The translations under genes and the position numbers were made by a program. The notes beneath the pieces were generated by a model. The model did no database searches, was not told the origin of the DNA, and saw nothing but the letters and a program-made list of their open reading frames with translations. From Patescibacteria group bacterium (GTDB lineage: Bacteria; Patescibacteriota; Patescibacteriia; Patescibacteriales; UBA12465): DNA of 54,557 bases. Below, in pieces: positions 34,839 through 43,399 of the stretch (position 1 is its first letter; the number at the start of each line of letters is the position of its first letter). Location of the stretch: NCBI GenBank assembly GCA_022710685.1, contig JAKLGM010000004.1, positions 1 through 54,557 on the forward strand, written 5' to 3'.

Positions 34839-35249
34839 TTATACACCCCGATCCATGGCCTCATTGGCCAGAGCATCAGCCGCAGCATTGAATTCGCGGC
34901 GGATGTGAGTGTAAGATATTTTTTTGAAGCTTAAAGATAAATTGTGAATCTCTAAAAACAAGGGCGCCAAGTCCTTGTTTTTTACTTTATACTCCCGTTT
35001 CAACTGCTTGACGACTAACTCACTATCAAGATAGAAATCTAATTCCTGCCCACCCAACTCTTTAGCCTTTTTCAAAGCGGCGATAACCGCCTTATACTCA
35101 GCTTGATTGTTAGTCACCACGCCTAAAAACTCCGAAATCTTGTCGATTACTTCCTTTTTGCCATTATAAATCACCACGCCCAAACCTCCAGGTCCAGGAT
35201 TGCCGCGGGCGCCGCCGTCAGTATAGATAATCAGTTTTTCATTGCTCAT
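34839..35249 (-). CDS. rnhA: Ribonuclease HI
   Basis: Degrades RNA in RNA-DNA hybrids (R-loops, Okazaki primers). The 136-residue protein has the complete catalytic set: YTDGGARGNPGPGG (first Asp), NNQAEYKAV (Glu), YLDSELVVKQL (Asp) and the C-terminal NAAADALANEA (Asp). Length and motifs match the short bacterial/archaeal form without a hybrid-binding domain. Lies 6 bp downstream of recJ, with which it forms a DNA repair and replication pair, and converges with the operon ending at 34837 with a single base between stop codons. Confidence 0.95.
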   Translation of the reverse strand: MSNEKLIIYTDGGARGNPGPGGLGVVIYNGKKEVIDKISEFLGVVTNNQAEYKAVIAALKKAKELGGQELDFYLDSELVVKQLKREYKVKNKDLAPLFLEIHNLSLSFKKISYTHIRREFNAAADALANEAMDRGV

Positions 35250-35255
35250 ATTTAT

Positions 35256-36992
35256 TTACTTCTTTATTAAATCAATGATTTTCATCTGGACTTCGCTCTT
35301 GCCATTATAGTTATTGATATCCAGATAATAGGCGACATCAACTTTGTCGCCGATATTCAAGTGGCCATACTCGGCGCTCTTGAAAAAACCCAAGGCCCAT
35401 AGACTGCGAGAGGAATCGGCCAAGCGTAATTTCAAATGCTCCCGACCGCTGCCTAGGGTAACCATATCCATAATAGTCAGGCCATAGGAAGCGAACTTAG
35501 GCTGAGGATTGTTCTGGCCATAGGGCGCTAACGAAGCGATATTCTGAGCCAGAGACAGGTCAATTTCGGCTGGGGTCAAAACTGCGTCTAATTTTAACTT
35601 CGGTGCTAATTCCATCTTTCCTAGCTTCTCTTCGGCTAAAGCAGCAATCTTCTGCCGAAAATTATCCAACTTCTCTTTTTCATAGACCGAAAAGCCACAG
35701 GCTGCCGGATGACCACCATACTTGTCTAAAAACTCCTGGCAATCTTCAATCGCGGCTATTAGATTAAACTCCTCGATACTCCGGCCCGACCCCTTGAAGC
35801 CGTCTTGCGACCGGGTAATAATCAAAGTTGGACGATAGTATTTCTCACTGATCTTCCCGGCCACTAAACCGATAACTCCTTCGGTCTTAGTATTATATTC
35901 CAAATCGCACAAACCGATAATTATAGCCGGGATATTGTTAGGATCAATCTGTTTTTCTACCAGAGCCATAATATTAGCGGTCACTTCCTGGCGCTCAATA
36001 TTCTTTTCGTTTAACTCATTAGCTAAACGCTTCATTTCGTCCGGATCAGAAGATAATAATAATTCCAAGGCATTATTAGCATGACCTAAGCGGCTAGCGG
36101 CATTTAGGCGCGGGCCGAGCTGGAAACCGATATTCCAGGCGTCCAAAGCCAGACCATTGTCCAGCTTAGCGGCGCTAATCAGCTCCCGGACGCCCAATCT
36201 CTTAGTGCGGTTCAAAACTTCCAAGCCCTTTTTTACCAAGATCCGATTCTCGCCTAAAAGCGGCACCATATCAGACACTGTGCCCAGAGCTACTAAATCC
36301 AGACTGCGCTCTAATAAATATTTTTTCTGCTCGTCGCTTAACTTAGCCCGTGAAACTATAGCCTGAAGCACCTTAAAAGCCACACCAACCCCAGCCAGAC
36401 TCTTACTCGGATAGGTATTGGCGGCATCGGTGCAATTAACAAACAAGCACTTCGGACGCAAAGACTCATCTTCGGGCAAAGCATGATGGTCGGTTACGAT
36501 GACCTTCAAACCCAAGCTCTTGGCGTATTCAATTTCATCATGATTGCGCGTTCCCGTATCGACGGTAATGACCAGCTCATAGCCCTCAGCGGCAATTTTC
36601 TCTAAGGCTTCTTTGTTCATGCCATAACCTTCGGTCACCCGATCCGGCAGATAGGTCCCGACTGAGGCTTTTAGAATTTTCAGAACATCCCAGAGTATAG
36701 CGGTAGAAGTAACGCCGTCGGCATCGTAATCGCCGTAGATCATTATCTTCTTTCCGGCTTTGATATGATCGATGATCAGAGTCACGGCATTAGCCATGTC
36801 GGTAAATAAAAAGGGATCGTAGCGCTCTAAATAACTGTCGGAAAAAAACTCTTCGTTAAAAAAATCTTCAATCTCCACTAAGTCGTTTATCCCTCGATTA
36901 GCCAGAAGCTGTAACACTACCGGCGGATGAGACGGGTTAGCAGCGATAATTGATTCGGGAACCGGGTCTTTCAATTGCCAAATTTTGGGCAT
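35256..36992 (-). CDS. recJ: Single-stranded-DNA-specific exonuclease RecJ
   Basis: 5'-3' exonuclease on single-stranded DNA used in recombination and repair. The 578-residue protein shows the DHH-family motifs YGDYDADGVTS (86-96), VDTGTRNHDEI, VTDHHALPE (~res 165) and VALGTVSDMVPL, the DHHA1-type GSGRS segment (GFKGSGRSIEEF) with GGHPAACGFSV, and a C-terminal OB domain. Length is normal. Cotranscribed with rnhA. Confidence 0.95.
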   Translation of the reverse strand: MPKIWQLKDPVPESIIAANPSHPPVVLQLLANRGINDLVEIEDFFNEEFFSDSYLERYDPFLFTDMANAVTLIIDHIKAGKKIMIYGDYDADGVTSTAILWDVLKILKASVGTYLPDRVTEGYGMNKEALEKIAAEGYELVITVDTGTRNHDEIEYAKSLGLKVIVTDHHALPEDESLRPKCLFVNCTDAANTYPSKSLAGVGVAFKVLQAIVSRAKLSDEQKKYLLERSLDLVALGTVSDMVPLLGENRILVKKGLEVLNRTKRLGVRELISAAKLDNGLALDAWNIGFQLGPRLNAASRLGHANNALELLLSSDPDEMKRLANELNEKNIERQEVTANIMALVEKQIDPNNIPAIIIGLCDLEYNTKTEGVIGLVAGKISEKYYRPTLIITRSQDGFKGSGRSIEEFNLIAAIEDCQEFLDKYGGHPAACGFSVYEKEKLDNFRQKIAALAEEKLGKMELAPKLKLDAVLTPAEIDLSLAQNIASLAPYGQNNPQPKFASYGLTIMDMVTLGSGREHLKLRLADSSRSLWALGFFKSAEYGHLNIGDKVDVAYYLDINNYNGKSEVQMKIIDLIKK

Positions 36993-37069
36993 ATTTTAAT
37001 TTAATTTTGATTTATCTTTTTATTATAACAATAAAACAACAAAAAATATACTTTGACCCTGATGAAATA

Positions 37070-37095
37070 AAAAGTAGCCAATATTGGCTACTTTT
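37070..37095 (-). terminator. Palindromic intrinsic terminator after the 32-aa gene
   Basis: Perfect palindrome from 37070 to 37095 with core AGTAGCCA / TGGCTACT; A-run on one side and T-run on the other in both directions. Terminates the lepA-small peptide unit and may shield recJ. Confidence 0.8.
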
Positions 37096-37124
37096 TTGGA
37101 ATAATAAGCCTGGGTAACAAAAAA

Positions 37125-37223
37125 TTACATGAAAGACATGCTCACCGTCCAAGAAAGCATGGAAATAACCACCATCAAAGAAATCACGATCCAAACGATT
37201 TTAACGACTTTTTTTCTTTTCAT
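37125..37223 (-). CDS. 32-residue single-span membrane peptide
   Basis: ATG at 37223-37221, TAA at 37127-37125. The product starts with a basic MKRKK cluster and continues as one hydrophobic helix (VVKIVWIVISLMVVISMLSW) with a short TVSMSFM tail. The basic N-terminus predicts an inside-to-outside insertion. It is 9 bp after lepA and is followed within 30 bp by a perfect terminator, so the unit lepA-peptide ends here. An AAGG sequence lies upstream, one of the few Shine-Dalgarno-like sites in the window. Family unknown to me; the size and context resemble small conserved membrane peptides of this radiation, but I cannot verify that. Confidence 0.6.
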   Translation of the reverse strand: MKRKKVVKIVWIVISLMVVISMLSWTVSMSFM

Positions 37224-37232
37224 ATGTTTATT

Positions 37233-39041
37233 TTACCTTTTTAATATCTTGACAAAAGTATCGGGCGGAATCTCTACGCTGCCTTTGCCCGCCGCCATCA
37301 TCTTCTTTTTACCCTTCTTCTGCTTTTCCAAAAGCTTGCGCTTGCGGCTGACATCGCCGCCATAGAGCTTGGCGGTCACATCCTTACGCATGGCCGATAA
37401 TCTTTCGGCCGCGATGATTTTGCCGCCGATAGCCGCCTGAATCTTAATAACAAACATCTGGCGCGGCAAAGTATCTTTCAATATATTGACGATATCCTTA
37501 CCCTGGCGGAAAGCATCATCGCGATAGACGATGGTCGCCAGCGACTCCACAATATCTTCAGCCACTAAAATATCAAGCTTGACCACATCAGCCGGGCGAT
37601 AATCCAGATAATCATAGTTAATGGAGGCATAACCGGCGCTGACGCTTTTTATCTTGTCATAGAAATCAGTCAATATCGCGGCCATCGGAATTTCATAGTG
37701 CAATAGAACCCGCGGCTGATCAGTTTCCACTGAGATGTACTCGGTGTTTTTGTAAACGCCGCGCTTCTCTTGGGCTAGCTTGATAATATTGCCCATATAT
37801 TCTTTTGGAGTAATGATATCCAGGGACACCCAAGGCTCTTCAATTGATAGTAGTTCTGAAGGATCGGATAATTTCTGCGGCGTGCGGATAATTTCCTCTT
37901 CTCCGCCCTTCTTCAAAACCTTGTAAGCGACGCTCGGGATGGTAACGATGATATCCAGGTTATATTCCCGGCGCAATCTTTCTTGGAAAATCTCTAAATG
38001 GAGCAGCCCCAAGAAACCACAACGAAAACCAAAGCCTAAAGCTTCAGAATGCTCCGGCTCATAAGCTAAAGCGCTATCATTGAGCTTTAATTTCTCCATG
38101 GCTTCGCGTAAATCCTGCAAATTATCACCTTCGCTCGGGAAAATACCGGCAAATACCATGGGTTTGACCTCCTTGTAGCCAGGCAAAGGCTCAGGCTTAT
38201 CTCCAGCTTCATAGGGGAAAGTGATAGTGTCGCCGACACGGCACTCGCCCACGGTCTTGAAGCCGGTAACGATATAACCGATACTGCCGCTCTCTAACTG
38301 GCCAGTGGGAAAATAGTCCGGCCGGAAAATACCGATATCTAAGACTTCGCTCTCGGCGGCGGTAGCAATCAATCTAATCTTATCTTTCTTCTTGATAACG
38401 CCATCAAAGATTCGGACATAAGCTACCACGCCTTTATATTCATCGTACTTGGAGTCAAATATCAAAGCGCGTGGCTGTTTAGCCATTTCGTTGCCTTTGG
38501 GGGCATGGCCGTATTTGATAACTGCATCTAACACTTCCTCCACGCCCGCGCCAGTCTTACCCGAAGCGCAGATAATCTCATCTTCGCTGCAACCCAATAG
38601 TTTTATAATCTCATTCTTGGTCTTGGGGACATTGGCGGCTGGTAAATCTATCTTGTTGACCACTGGGATAATGGTGAGGTCTTGCTCTAAAGCTAAATAT
38701 AAGTTAGCTAGAGTTTGCGCTTGGATACCCTGAGTACAGTCCACCAACAAAACAGCCGTCTCTACTGCGGCTAAAGAACGGGAAACTTCATAAGAAAAAT
38801 CCACGTGACCCGGAGTATCAATTAAATTCAATTGATAACCCTTGTAATCCATAGTCACCGGCTGCAATTTGATGGTAATGCCGCGCTCTCTTTCAATATC
38901 CATGCCATCCAAGATCTGATCTTTCATCTTCCGCTTATCAACCGTCTGAGTAACCTCAAGCATCCGGTCAGCCAAAGTAGACTTCCCATGATCAATGTGG
39001 GCCAGAATAGCAAAATTCCTAACTGCTTTATTATTTTCCAT
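37233..39041 (-). CDS. lepA: Elongation factor 4 (LepA)
   Basis: Ribosome-associated GTPase that helps back-translocation and subunit biogenesis. The start at ATG 39041 gives 602 residues, the normal length, and begins MENNKAVRNFAILAHIDHGKST; an earlier in-frame ATG at 39089 would add 16 residues unlike the family. Visible are G1 AHIDHGKST (14-22), the switch I segment ERERGITIK, G3 DTPGHVDF, G4 NKIDLP, domain III/IV segments (GFRCGFLGLLHLEI) and the LepA-specific C-terminal domain with GGDVSRKRKLLEKQKKGKKKM. Upstream is a promoter and a leader hairpin. Confidence 0.97.
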   Translation of the reverse strand: MENNKAVRNFAILAHIDHGKSTLADRMLEVTQTVDKRKMKDQILDGMDIERERGITIKLQPVTMDYKGYQLNLIDTPGHVDFSYEVSRSLAAVETAVLLVDCTQGIQAQTLANLYLALEQDLTIIPVVNKIDLPAANVPKTKNEIIKLLGCSEDEIICASGKTGAGVEEVLDAVIKYGHAPKGNEMAKQPRALIFDSKYDEYKGVVAYVRIFDGVIKKKDKIRLIATAAESEVLDIGIFRPDYFPTGQLESGSIGYIVTGFKTVGECRVGDTITFPYEAGDKPEPLPGYKEVKPMVFAGIFPSEGDNLQDLREAMEKLKLNDSALAYEPEHSEALGFGFRCGFLGLLHLEIFQERLRREYNLDIIVTIPSVAYKVLKKGGEEEIIRTPQKLSDPSELLSIEEPWVSLDIITPKEYMGNIIKLAQEKRGVYKNTEYISVETDQPRVLLHYEIPMAAILTDFYDKIKSVSAGYASINYDYLDYRPADVVKLDILVAEDIVESLATIVYRDDAFRQGKDIVNILKDTLPRQMFVIKIQAAIGGKIIAAERLSAMRKDVTAKLYGGDVSRKRKLLEKQKKGKKKMMAAGKGSVEIPPDTFVKILKR

Positions 39042-39065
39042 CGTTTTGATTAATATATAAATAAA

Positions 39066-39085
39066 GCGACATAAGTCTATATCGC
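39066..39085 (-). promoter_or_regulatory. Leader hairpin upstream of lepA
   Basis: Minus-strand GCGATATA and TATGTCGC pair through 8 positions (one G-U) around the loop GACT, followed by TTTATTTAT. It lies between the predicted start site and the lepA ATG. It may be a weak terminator for the murJ transcript, or a leader element of lepA. Confidence 0.4.
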
Positions 39086-39101
39086 TCATTTTTACCCCAT
39101 T

Positions 39102-39130
39102 ATATTAAAGGATTTTAGTATTTCGGTCAA
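39102..39130 (-). promoter_or_regulatory. Promoter of lepA
   Basis: Minus strand TTGACC (39130-39125), 17-bp spacer, TAATAT (39107-39102); a TATAAT sits 3 bases further on. Start near 39093-39097, leader ~55 bases. Confidence 0.5.
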
Positions 39131-39137
39131 ATCGCCT

Positions 39138-40781
39138 CTATATACCCCGGACTTCGCCCTGGTCTCCCACTTTGACCTTGCGCCAGGACAATTTGCGCTT
39201 AATAAGTCCGGAAAAATCATAGAATTCCTCGCTCCGGAGCAAGGCGCAAACCAAGAGATAGACGATGGCGCCAAAAATAGCCGCGACCGTACCCTGAGTC
39301 AAAACGCCGGAGAAAGTAGTCATATCAATATAAGGCCAAACCAGATTTTTCATGAGTTGGACCATGAAGCCAGCAGCCAAGCCAGCAACGGAAAATTTAA
39401 GGGCAGACGATAATATCTTGGCTTGGTCCAGATTGCCAACCTGGAAATAAAGGGCCAGCCATAATAAGATAAAGTTCAAGATAGTGGACAGCGAGAAGGC
39501 TAAAGCAAGGCCGGCAACACCCAATCGCGGGGCGAGCCAGAGCGATAGGAAGATATTGATAATCACCACAATGATACCGATGATAAAAGGGGTACGAGAG
39601 TCTTGCCGGGCATAAAACACTCTAGTCTGGAGCGGGATAATGGCTTGAGCAAATAAACTCAAAGCAAAGAATCCTAAAGAATCCATAGTCAAAACCGTAT
39701 CCTCCCAATCAAAAGAACCGGTGCCTAAGATGATACGGATAATCTGGGCGCGCAAGGTAATCAAAAGAACTGTCGCCGGAATGATAAAGAAGAGTATTTG
39801 CCTGGTCGCCGAAGAAAAATGTCCGATCATTTTTTTGTCATCCTTAGCTGCGGCAGCTAAGGCCGGAAAAGCGGCGACTGCAAAAGAGATGCCAAAGATG
39901 CCGACCGGAAATGACTGCAGATTATTGGCGAAGTTAAAGACGGACAAAGAACCGCTGGCTAGCTCGGAAGCGATAACTGTAATAACCACCAAATTAATCT
40001 GGGATATTGCCAGGCTCAATGTCCGCGGAACCATCATCCGCGCAATCTTCGCCAAATTTTTATTTCTCCAATCAACAAAAAGGCGATAGCGGAAGCCAAA
40101 ATTATAAACGGTCGGTAATTGGACCAACATATGCAGGAAGGCGCCGGCCACCACACCCCAGGCTAAACCAGATATTCCCATAAACGGCACTAGCCATAAA
40201 GCGCCAACAATAATACCGACATTATACATGATCGGGGCTAACGAATAGATTAAAAAACTCTTGAAAGATTGCAAAATACCACCTAATATACCCGATATTC
40301 CCAAAAACAACGGCGACAGGAACATGATTCTAGTCAAAACCACTGTGGTTGACTGGGCGGCCGGAGAAAAGCCAGGAGATATCAGCCGAACCAAACCTGG
40401 AGCGAAAATAATACCCACAATGCTCAGGGCGGCTAATACCAATAAAAATATATTTAAGAGATTATTAGCCAGGTCCCAGGCCTCTTGATTCAAATATTTA
40501 AACAAACCGACGCTCTTGTAGCTTTTGAAATCTTTAATTAGCCCGGTAAAAACCGGAATAAACCCAGCCGATAAAGCACCCAAGACTAGAAGATTATAAA
40601 TCAAATCCGGTAAACGGAAAGCGCTATAATAGATATCCAAAGATTCACCGGCGCCAAATTGGCCCGCTAAGATACGATCGCGGATCACTCCCAGAAAACG
40701 CGACAGCAAAGAAGAAACGCCGACCAGCGCGGCGGCAATCGTAATACTGTTAGTTTGACGGCTGAATAAACGATTAAACAT
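39138..40781 (-). CDS. murJ: Lipid II flippase MurJ (MviN family)
   Basis: Flips the undecaprenyl-linked peptidoglycan precursor across the membrane. The 547-residue protein has 14 predicted membrane segments and the MviN start: SRFLGVIRDRILAGQFGAGESLDIYYSAFRLPDLIYNLLVLGALSAGFIPVF in broken form, with conserved Arg and Asp residues in the central cavity helices (RIMFLSPLFLGISGILGGILQ). Length is standard. Located 4 bp after the acetyl-CoA synthetase gene and probably cotranscribed with it. With MltG, MurE-like and the L,D-transpeptidase it shows that this organism makes peptidoglycan. Confidence 0.92.
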   Translation of the reverse strand: MFNRLFSRQTNSITIAAALVGVSSLLSRFLGVIRDRILAGQFGAGESLDIYYSAFRLPDLIYNLLVLGALSAGFIPVFTGLIKDFKSYKSVGLFKYLNQEAWDLANNLLNIFLLVLAALSIVGIIFAPGLVRLISPGFSPAAQSTTVVLTRIMFLSPLFLGISGILGGILQSFKSFLIYSLAPIMYNVGIIVGALWLVPFMGISGLAWGVVAGAFLHMLVQLPTVYNFGFRYRLFVDWRNKNLAKIARMMVPRTLSLAISQINLVVITVIASELASGSLSVFNFANNLQSFPVGIFGISFAVAAFPALAAAAKDDKKMIGHFSSATRQILFFIIPATVLLITLRAQIIRIILGTGSFDWEDTVLTMDSLGFFALSLFAQAIIPLQTRVFYARQDSRTPFIIGIIVVIINIFLSLWLAPRLGVAGLALAFSLSTILNFILLWLALYFQVGNLDQAKILSSALKFSVAGLAAGFMVQLMKNLVWPYIDMTTFSGVLTQGTVAAIFGAIVYLLVCALLRSEEFYDFSGLIKRKLSWRKVKVGDQGEVRGI

Positions 40782-40785
40782 GAAA

Positions 40786-42813
40786 TTAAGAAATTAAGCG
40801 CCAATCAGCGACTAAAGCGCCGCGGCGTAAAACAAAAACCGGGTTAAGATCCAACTCTTTTATCTCGTTATGGCTCCGAACTAATTTGACAACCTGGCCG
40901 ATCAATTTGACTAAAGCAGCAATATCATAGCCTTTATCTCCGCGCGCGCCGCGGAGCAAGTTATAGACCTTCAAATCCTTAAGGGCCGCTAAAATAATCT
41001 TAGAATTATCTTCAGCTAAAAACATCCGAGCGTCTTTAATAATCTCCGTATAAATTCCGCCCCAACCAATAACAATCACCGGGCCGAAGTTAACATCGCG
41101 CTTGCAACCGATTATCAACTCTAAACCATCTTTGACCATTGTTTGAGCCACGGCATAGTTGCCCGCCTGTTTCAGCAGCTTGTTTCCTGACAAAATCTTC
41201 TTCAACCCAGCCGCATTAGGAATATTCAAATGAATAGCTTGGGCTTCACTCTTGTGGACTATCTTGGGGCCGACAATCTTGACGGCGGCCGGATATTTCA
41301 ATTGGGAAAATTTCGTTACAGTTTTGACTGTCTGGATCCCGCTTTGAGCTAACAATTCCTGTGATTCCAGATAATCCCACAGCCCCGGCTTCCGGCCATT
41401 AAAATTCGCCTTTGCTTCTGGATTATAAACCGCCAAAGACTTCTTCTGCTTCTGCCACTTCAAATAATGTGCCAGGACTCGAATGGCCTCTTCCGGGTAA
41501 TCAAAATTAGGCACCAAATAATCCGCCAAGACTTTTTTGCTAGCGCTAATAGCCAGCGCGCCCATAAAACTGGTAACTACCAATTTATCAGGATATTTCA
41601 AGCTATACTGGCCGATAATCTCGGCAATATTCTGGCTATCGGTGCCGCTTTGCGGCGTCAAAAGCACCAACAAGGCAGAAACGGCCGGTTCAGCTAATAA
41701 TGCCTCCAGCGCCTGGCTATAACGTTCGCTCGTAGCATCCCCTAAAACATCCAAAGGATTGCGCGCATGACCGAAGCTCGGTAATATCTTCGCTATCTTC
41801 TTGGATACTGCCGGACTTAAATCCGGCAAAGCCAATCCTTGTTCGGCCGCCTCATCAGCGCTCAAAACTACCGGACCGCCGGCGTTAGAAATAATATGCA
41901 AGCCTGAGTTCTTTAAATCCAATGGTTTTTTTACTAAGCGCATCAAGTTAAACATTTCATTCAGATCGCGCAAAACAATTGCCCCGCTCCGCCCTAATGC
42001 CATAACGGTGATAGCGGCATCACCCGCCAAGCTTCCTGTATGGCTCTTGGCAGCAGAAATACCGGAACTGGTGCGACCAGCTTTCAAGATAGCTACCGGT
42101 TTTATCTTAGACAAACGAGAAACTAGATTCAGCCATTTAGAACCAGAGCTAATCTCTTCTAAATAGAGCACCACTAAATCAGTTTTCTGATCAGCGAGTA
42201 AATATTCGAAAAAATCAGTTTCATCCAAACCAGCCTTGTTGCCAAGACTGACAAAGAGAGAAAAGCCGATATTTTTGTTAGCGGTCCAATCTAATACAGC
42301 GCTGCCGATAGCTCCGGATTGCGACAAGAAGGCGATGTTATGGCCCTTCTTGATTTCCTCCTTTTGCATCTTGGCAAAAGTCAAATTCAAACGGGAGTTA
42401 TAATTTATTAGCCCCAAACAATTAGGGCCCAAAATATTCAAATTATATTCCCGCGCCAAAGCCTTAATCTCCTTTTCCATTTTTTGACCAGCCGCACCAG
42501 CTTCGCCAAAGCCAGCCGAAATGATGATAACATTACGACAATCAGCCTGAGCGATTTTCTTTAATTCAGCTAAAACTAAGGGGGCCGGAATGACCACCAC
42601 AGCTAAATCAACCTTACCGGCTAACTCCGAAATAGAGCTATAAGCCTGATAGCCTAAGATTTGGGATTCTTTCAAATTTATCGGATAGACATTTCCGGAA
42701 AAACCGGCTTGCTTCAGGTTGCTCAAAATCTGCCAACCTAGCTTGGCCGGATTAGAGGAGGCACCGATAATAGCGACTGATTTTGGCTCCAAAAATGAGC
42801 TGATTTGATTCAT
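40786..42813 (-). CDS. acdAB: Acetyl-CoA synthetase, ADP-forming (alpha-beta fusion)
   Basis: Converts acyl-CoA + ADP + phosphate to acid + CoA + ATP in one step, the terminal substrate-level ATP reaction in archaea and some anaerobic bacteria. The 675-residue protein carries both subunits in one chain: CoA-binding domain (FLEPKSVAIIGASSNPAKLGW, ~1-130), succinyl-CoA-ligase-like domains with SHTGSLAGD (phospho-histidine region, ~residue 255), and a C-terminal ATP-grasp domain (~455-675; PAAVKIVGPKIVHKSEA, LIIGCKRDVNFGPVIVIG, LDLNPVFV). Works with the pyruvate oxidoreductase in the same window. The ~15-kb distance between them shows that the pathway is not one operon. Confidence 0.92.
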   Translation of the reverse strand: MNQISSFLEPKSVAIIGASSNPAKLGWQILSNLKQAGFSGNVYPINLKESQILGYQAYSSISELAGKVDLAVVVIPAPLVLAELKKIAQADCRNVIIISAGFGEAGAAGQKMEKEIKALAREYNLNILGPNCLGLINYNSRLNLTFAKMQKEEIKKGHNIAFLSQSGAIGSAVLDWTANKNIGFSLFVSLGNKAGLDETDFFEYLLADQKTDLVVLYLEEISSGSKWLNLVSRLSKIKPVAILKAGRTSSGISAAKSHTGSLAGDAAITVMALGRSGAIVLRDLNEMFNLMRLVKKPLDLKNSGLHIISNAGGPVVLSADEAAEQGLALPDLSPAVSKKIAKILPSFGHARNPLDVLGDATSERYSQALEALLAEPAVSALLVLLTPQSGTDSQNIAEIIGQYSLKYPDKLVVTSFMGALAISASKKVLADYLVPNFDYPEEAIRVLAHYLKWQKQKKSLAVYNPEAKANFNGRKPGLWDYLESQELLAQSGIQTVKTVTKFSQLKYPAAVKIVGPKIVHKSEAQAIHLNIPNAAGLKKILSGNKLLKQAGNYAVAQTMVKDGLELIIGCKRDVNFGPVIVIGWGGIYTEIIKDARMFLAEDNSKIILAALKDLKVYNLLRGARGDKGYDIAALVKLIGQVVKLVRSHNEIKELDLNPVFVLRRGALVADWRLIS

Positions 42814-42814
42814 A

Positions 42815-42843
42815 TTGACAAATATTATAAAATATGTTATTAT
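42815..42843 (+). promoter_or_regulatory. Near-consensus promoter of the 88-residue membrane protein
   Basis: TTGACA (42815-42820), 17-bp spacer ending in TGT, TATTAT (42838-42843): perfect -35 with extended -10. Predicted start near 42850, 20-base leader. The best promoter in the window; it begins 2 bp from the start of the divergent acetyl-CoA synthetase gene. Confidence 0.75.
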
Positions 42844-42870
42844 AGGGTTATCATTAAAACCAGTTTTACC

Positions 42871-43137
42871 ATGAAAAAAAGAGGAATAACCGGCGCCACA
42901 ATCTGCTTGTTTTTAGCTGGCGCTATCCTGGGCGTTTTTCTCGGCCTTCTGACCGACAGCGTAATTTGGGGGATAACCTTAGCCATCCCCACCATCGCTT
43001 TTTTGATCATCAATGACCGGAACTTGAAAAAAAAGTTCCAGCAGGAAGAAAGTGAAATGATTAAATCTCATTTCGTCAATGGATCTTTCCTGCGCCAAGC
43101 GATGGCTGAATACGAATCGCTGATTGCCCGGAGTTAA
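42871..43137 (+). CDS. Small two-span membrane protein (88 aa)
   Basis: The ATG at 42871 gives MKKRG followed by two adjacent hydrophobic helices (TGATICLFLAGAILGVFLGLL and SVIWGITLAIPTIAFLII) and a charged C-terminal tail (NDRNLKKKFQQEESEM...AEYESLIARS) that looks helical. An earlier in-frame ATG at 42805 is upstream of the promoter and therefore not used. It is a monocistronic unit with the strongest promoter in the window and a clear terminator, so it is likely abundant. I recognise no family. Confidence 0.7.
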   Translation: MKKRGITGATICLFLAGAILGVFLGLLTDSVIWGITLAIPTIAFLIINDRNLKKKFQQEESEMIKSHFVNGSFLRQAMAEYESLIARS

Positions 43138-43153
43138 AAGAAATTAATTTCAC

Positions 43154-43185
43154 ACGACTTTCCCTAAAAAGAAAGTCGTTTTTTT
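43154..43185 (+). terminator. Intrinsic terminator of the 88-residue gene
   Basis: ACGACTTTC (43154-43162) / GAAAGTCGT (43171-43179), 8-base loop, followed by seven T on the plus strand. The T-run overlaps the end of the convergent 71-residue gene. Confidence 0.85.
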
Positions 43186-43399
43186 ATACTTTCTTCTCCC
43201 TAAAAGCTAATAAAATCATAGCATCTAGCACCCAAAGGAGCAAGACAAGACTAATGTTAAGATAATTAACTACGCTCCAAGGTTTGATTATTTCCATCAA
43301 GGCAAAAAGCCCCAAAGCGCCGGAAAGGACATAAAAAAACTCCCAGCAAAACTGATGGAATTTAGAGCCGCTAATAAATTTTATCCGCTTATTTAACAT
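43184..43399 (-). CDS. Small two-span membrane protein (71 aa)
   Basis: A 71-residue protein with two hydrophobic helices (about 20-38 and 47-64: FFYVLSGALGLFALMEII and LNISLVLLLWVLDAMILLAF), a basic N-terminus and a basic tail (REKKV). Its start overlaps the end of the 484-residue gene by 11 bp, so the two are translationally coupled and may work together. No family recognised. Its stop lies right at the terminator T-run of the convergent gene. Confidence 0.6.
   Translation of the reverse strand: MLNKRIKFISGSKFHQFCWEFFYVLSGALGLFALMEIIKPWSVVNYLNISLVLLLWVLDAMILLAFREKKV

Noticed and set aside
37012-37194. 60-codon minus-strand frame rich in Phe and Cys after lepA
   Set aside because: It overlaps the terminator palindrome and the 32-residue membrane peptide in another frame; the peptide has the better context.
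39042-39089. ATG at 39089 as the lepA start
   Set aside because: Adds 16 residues absent from the family and encodes the leader hairpin.
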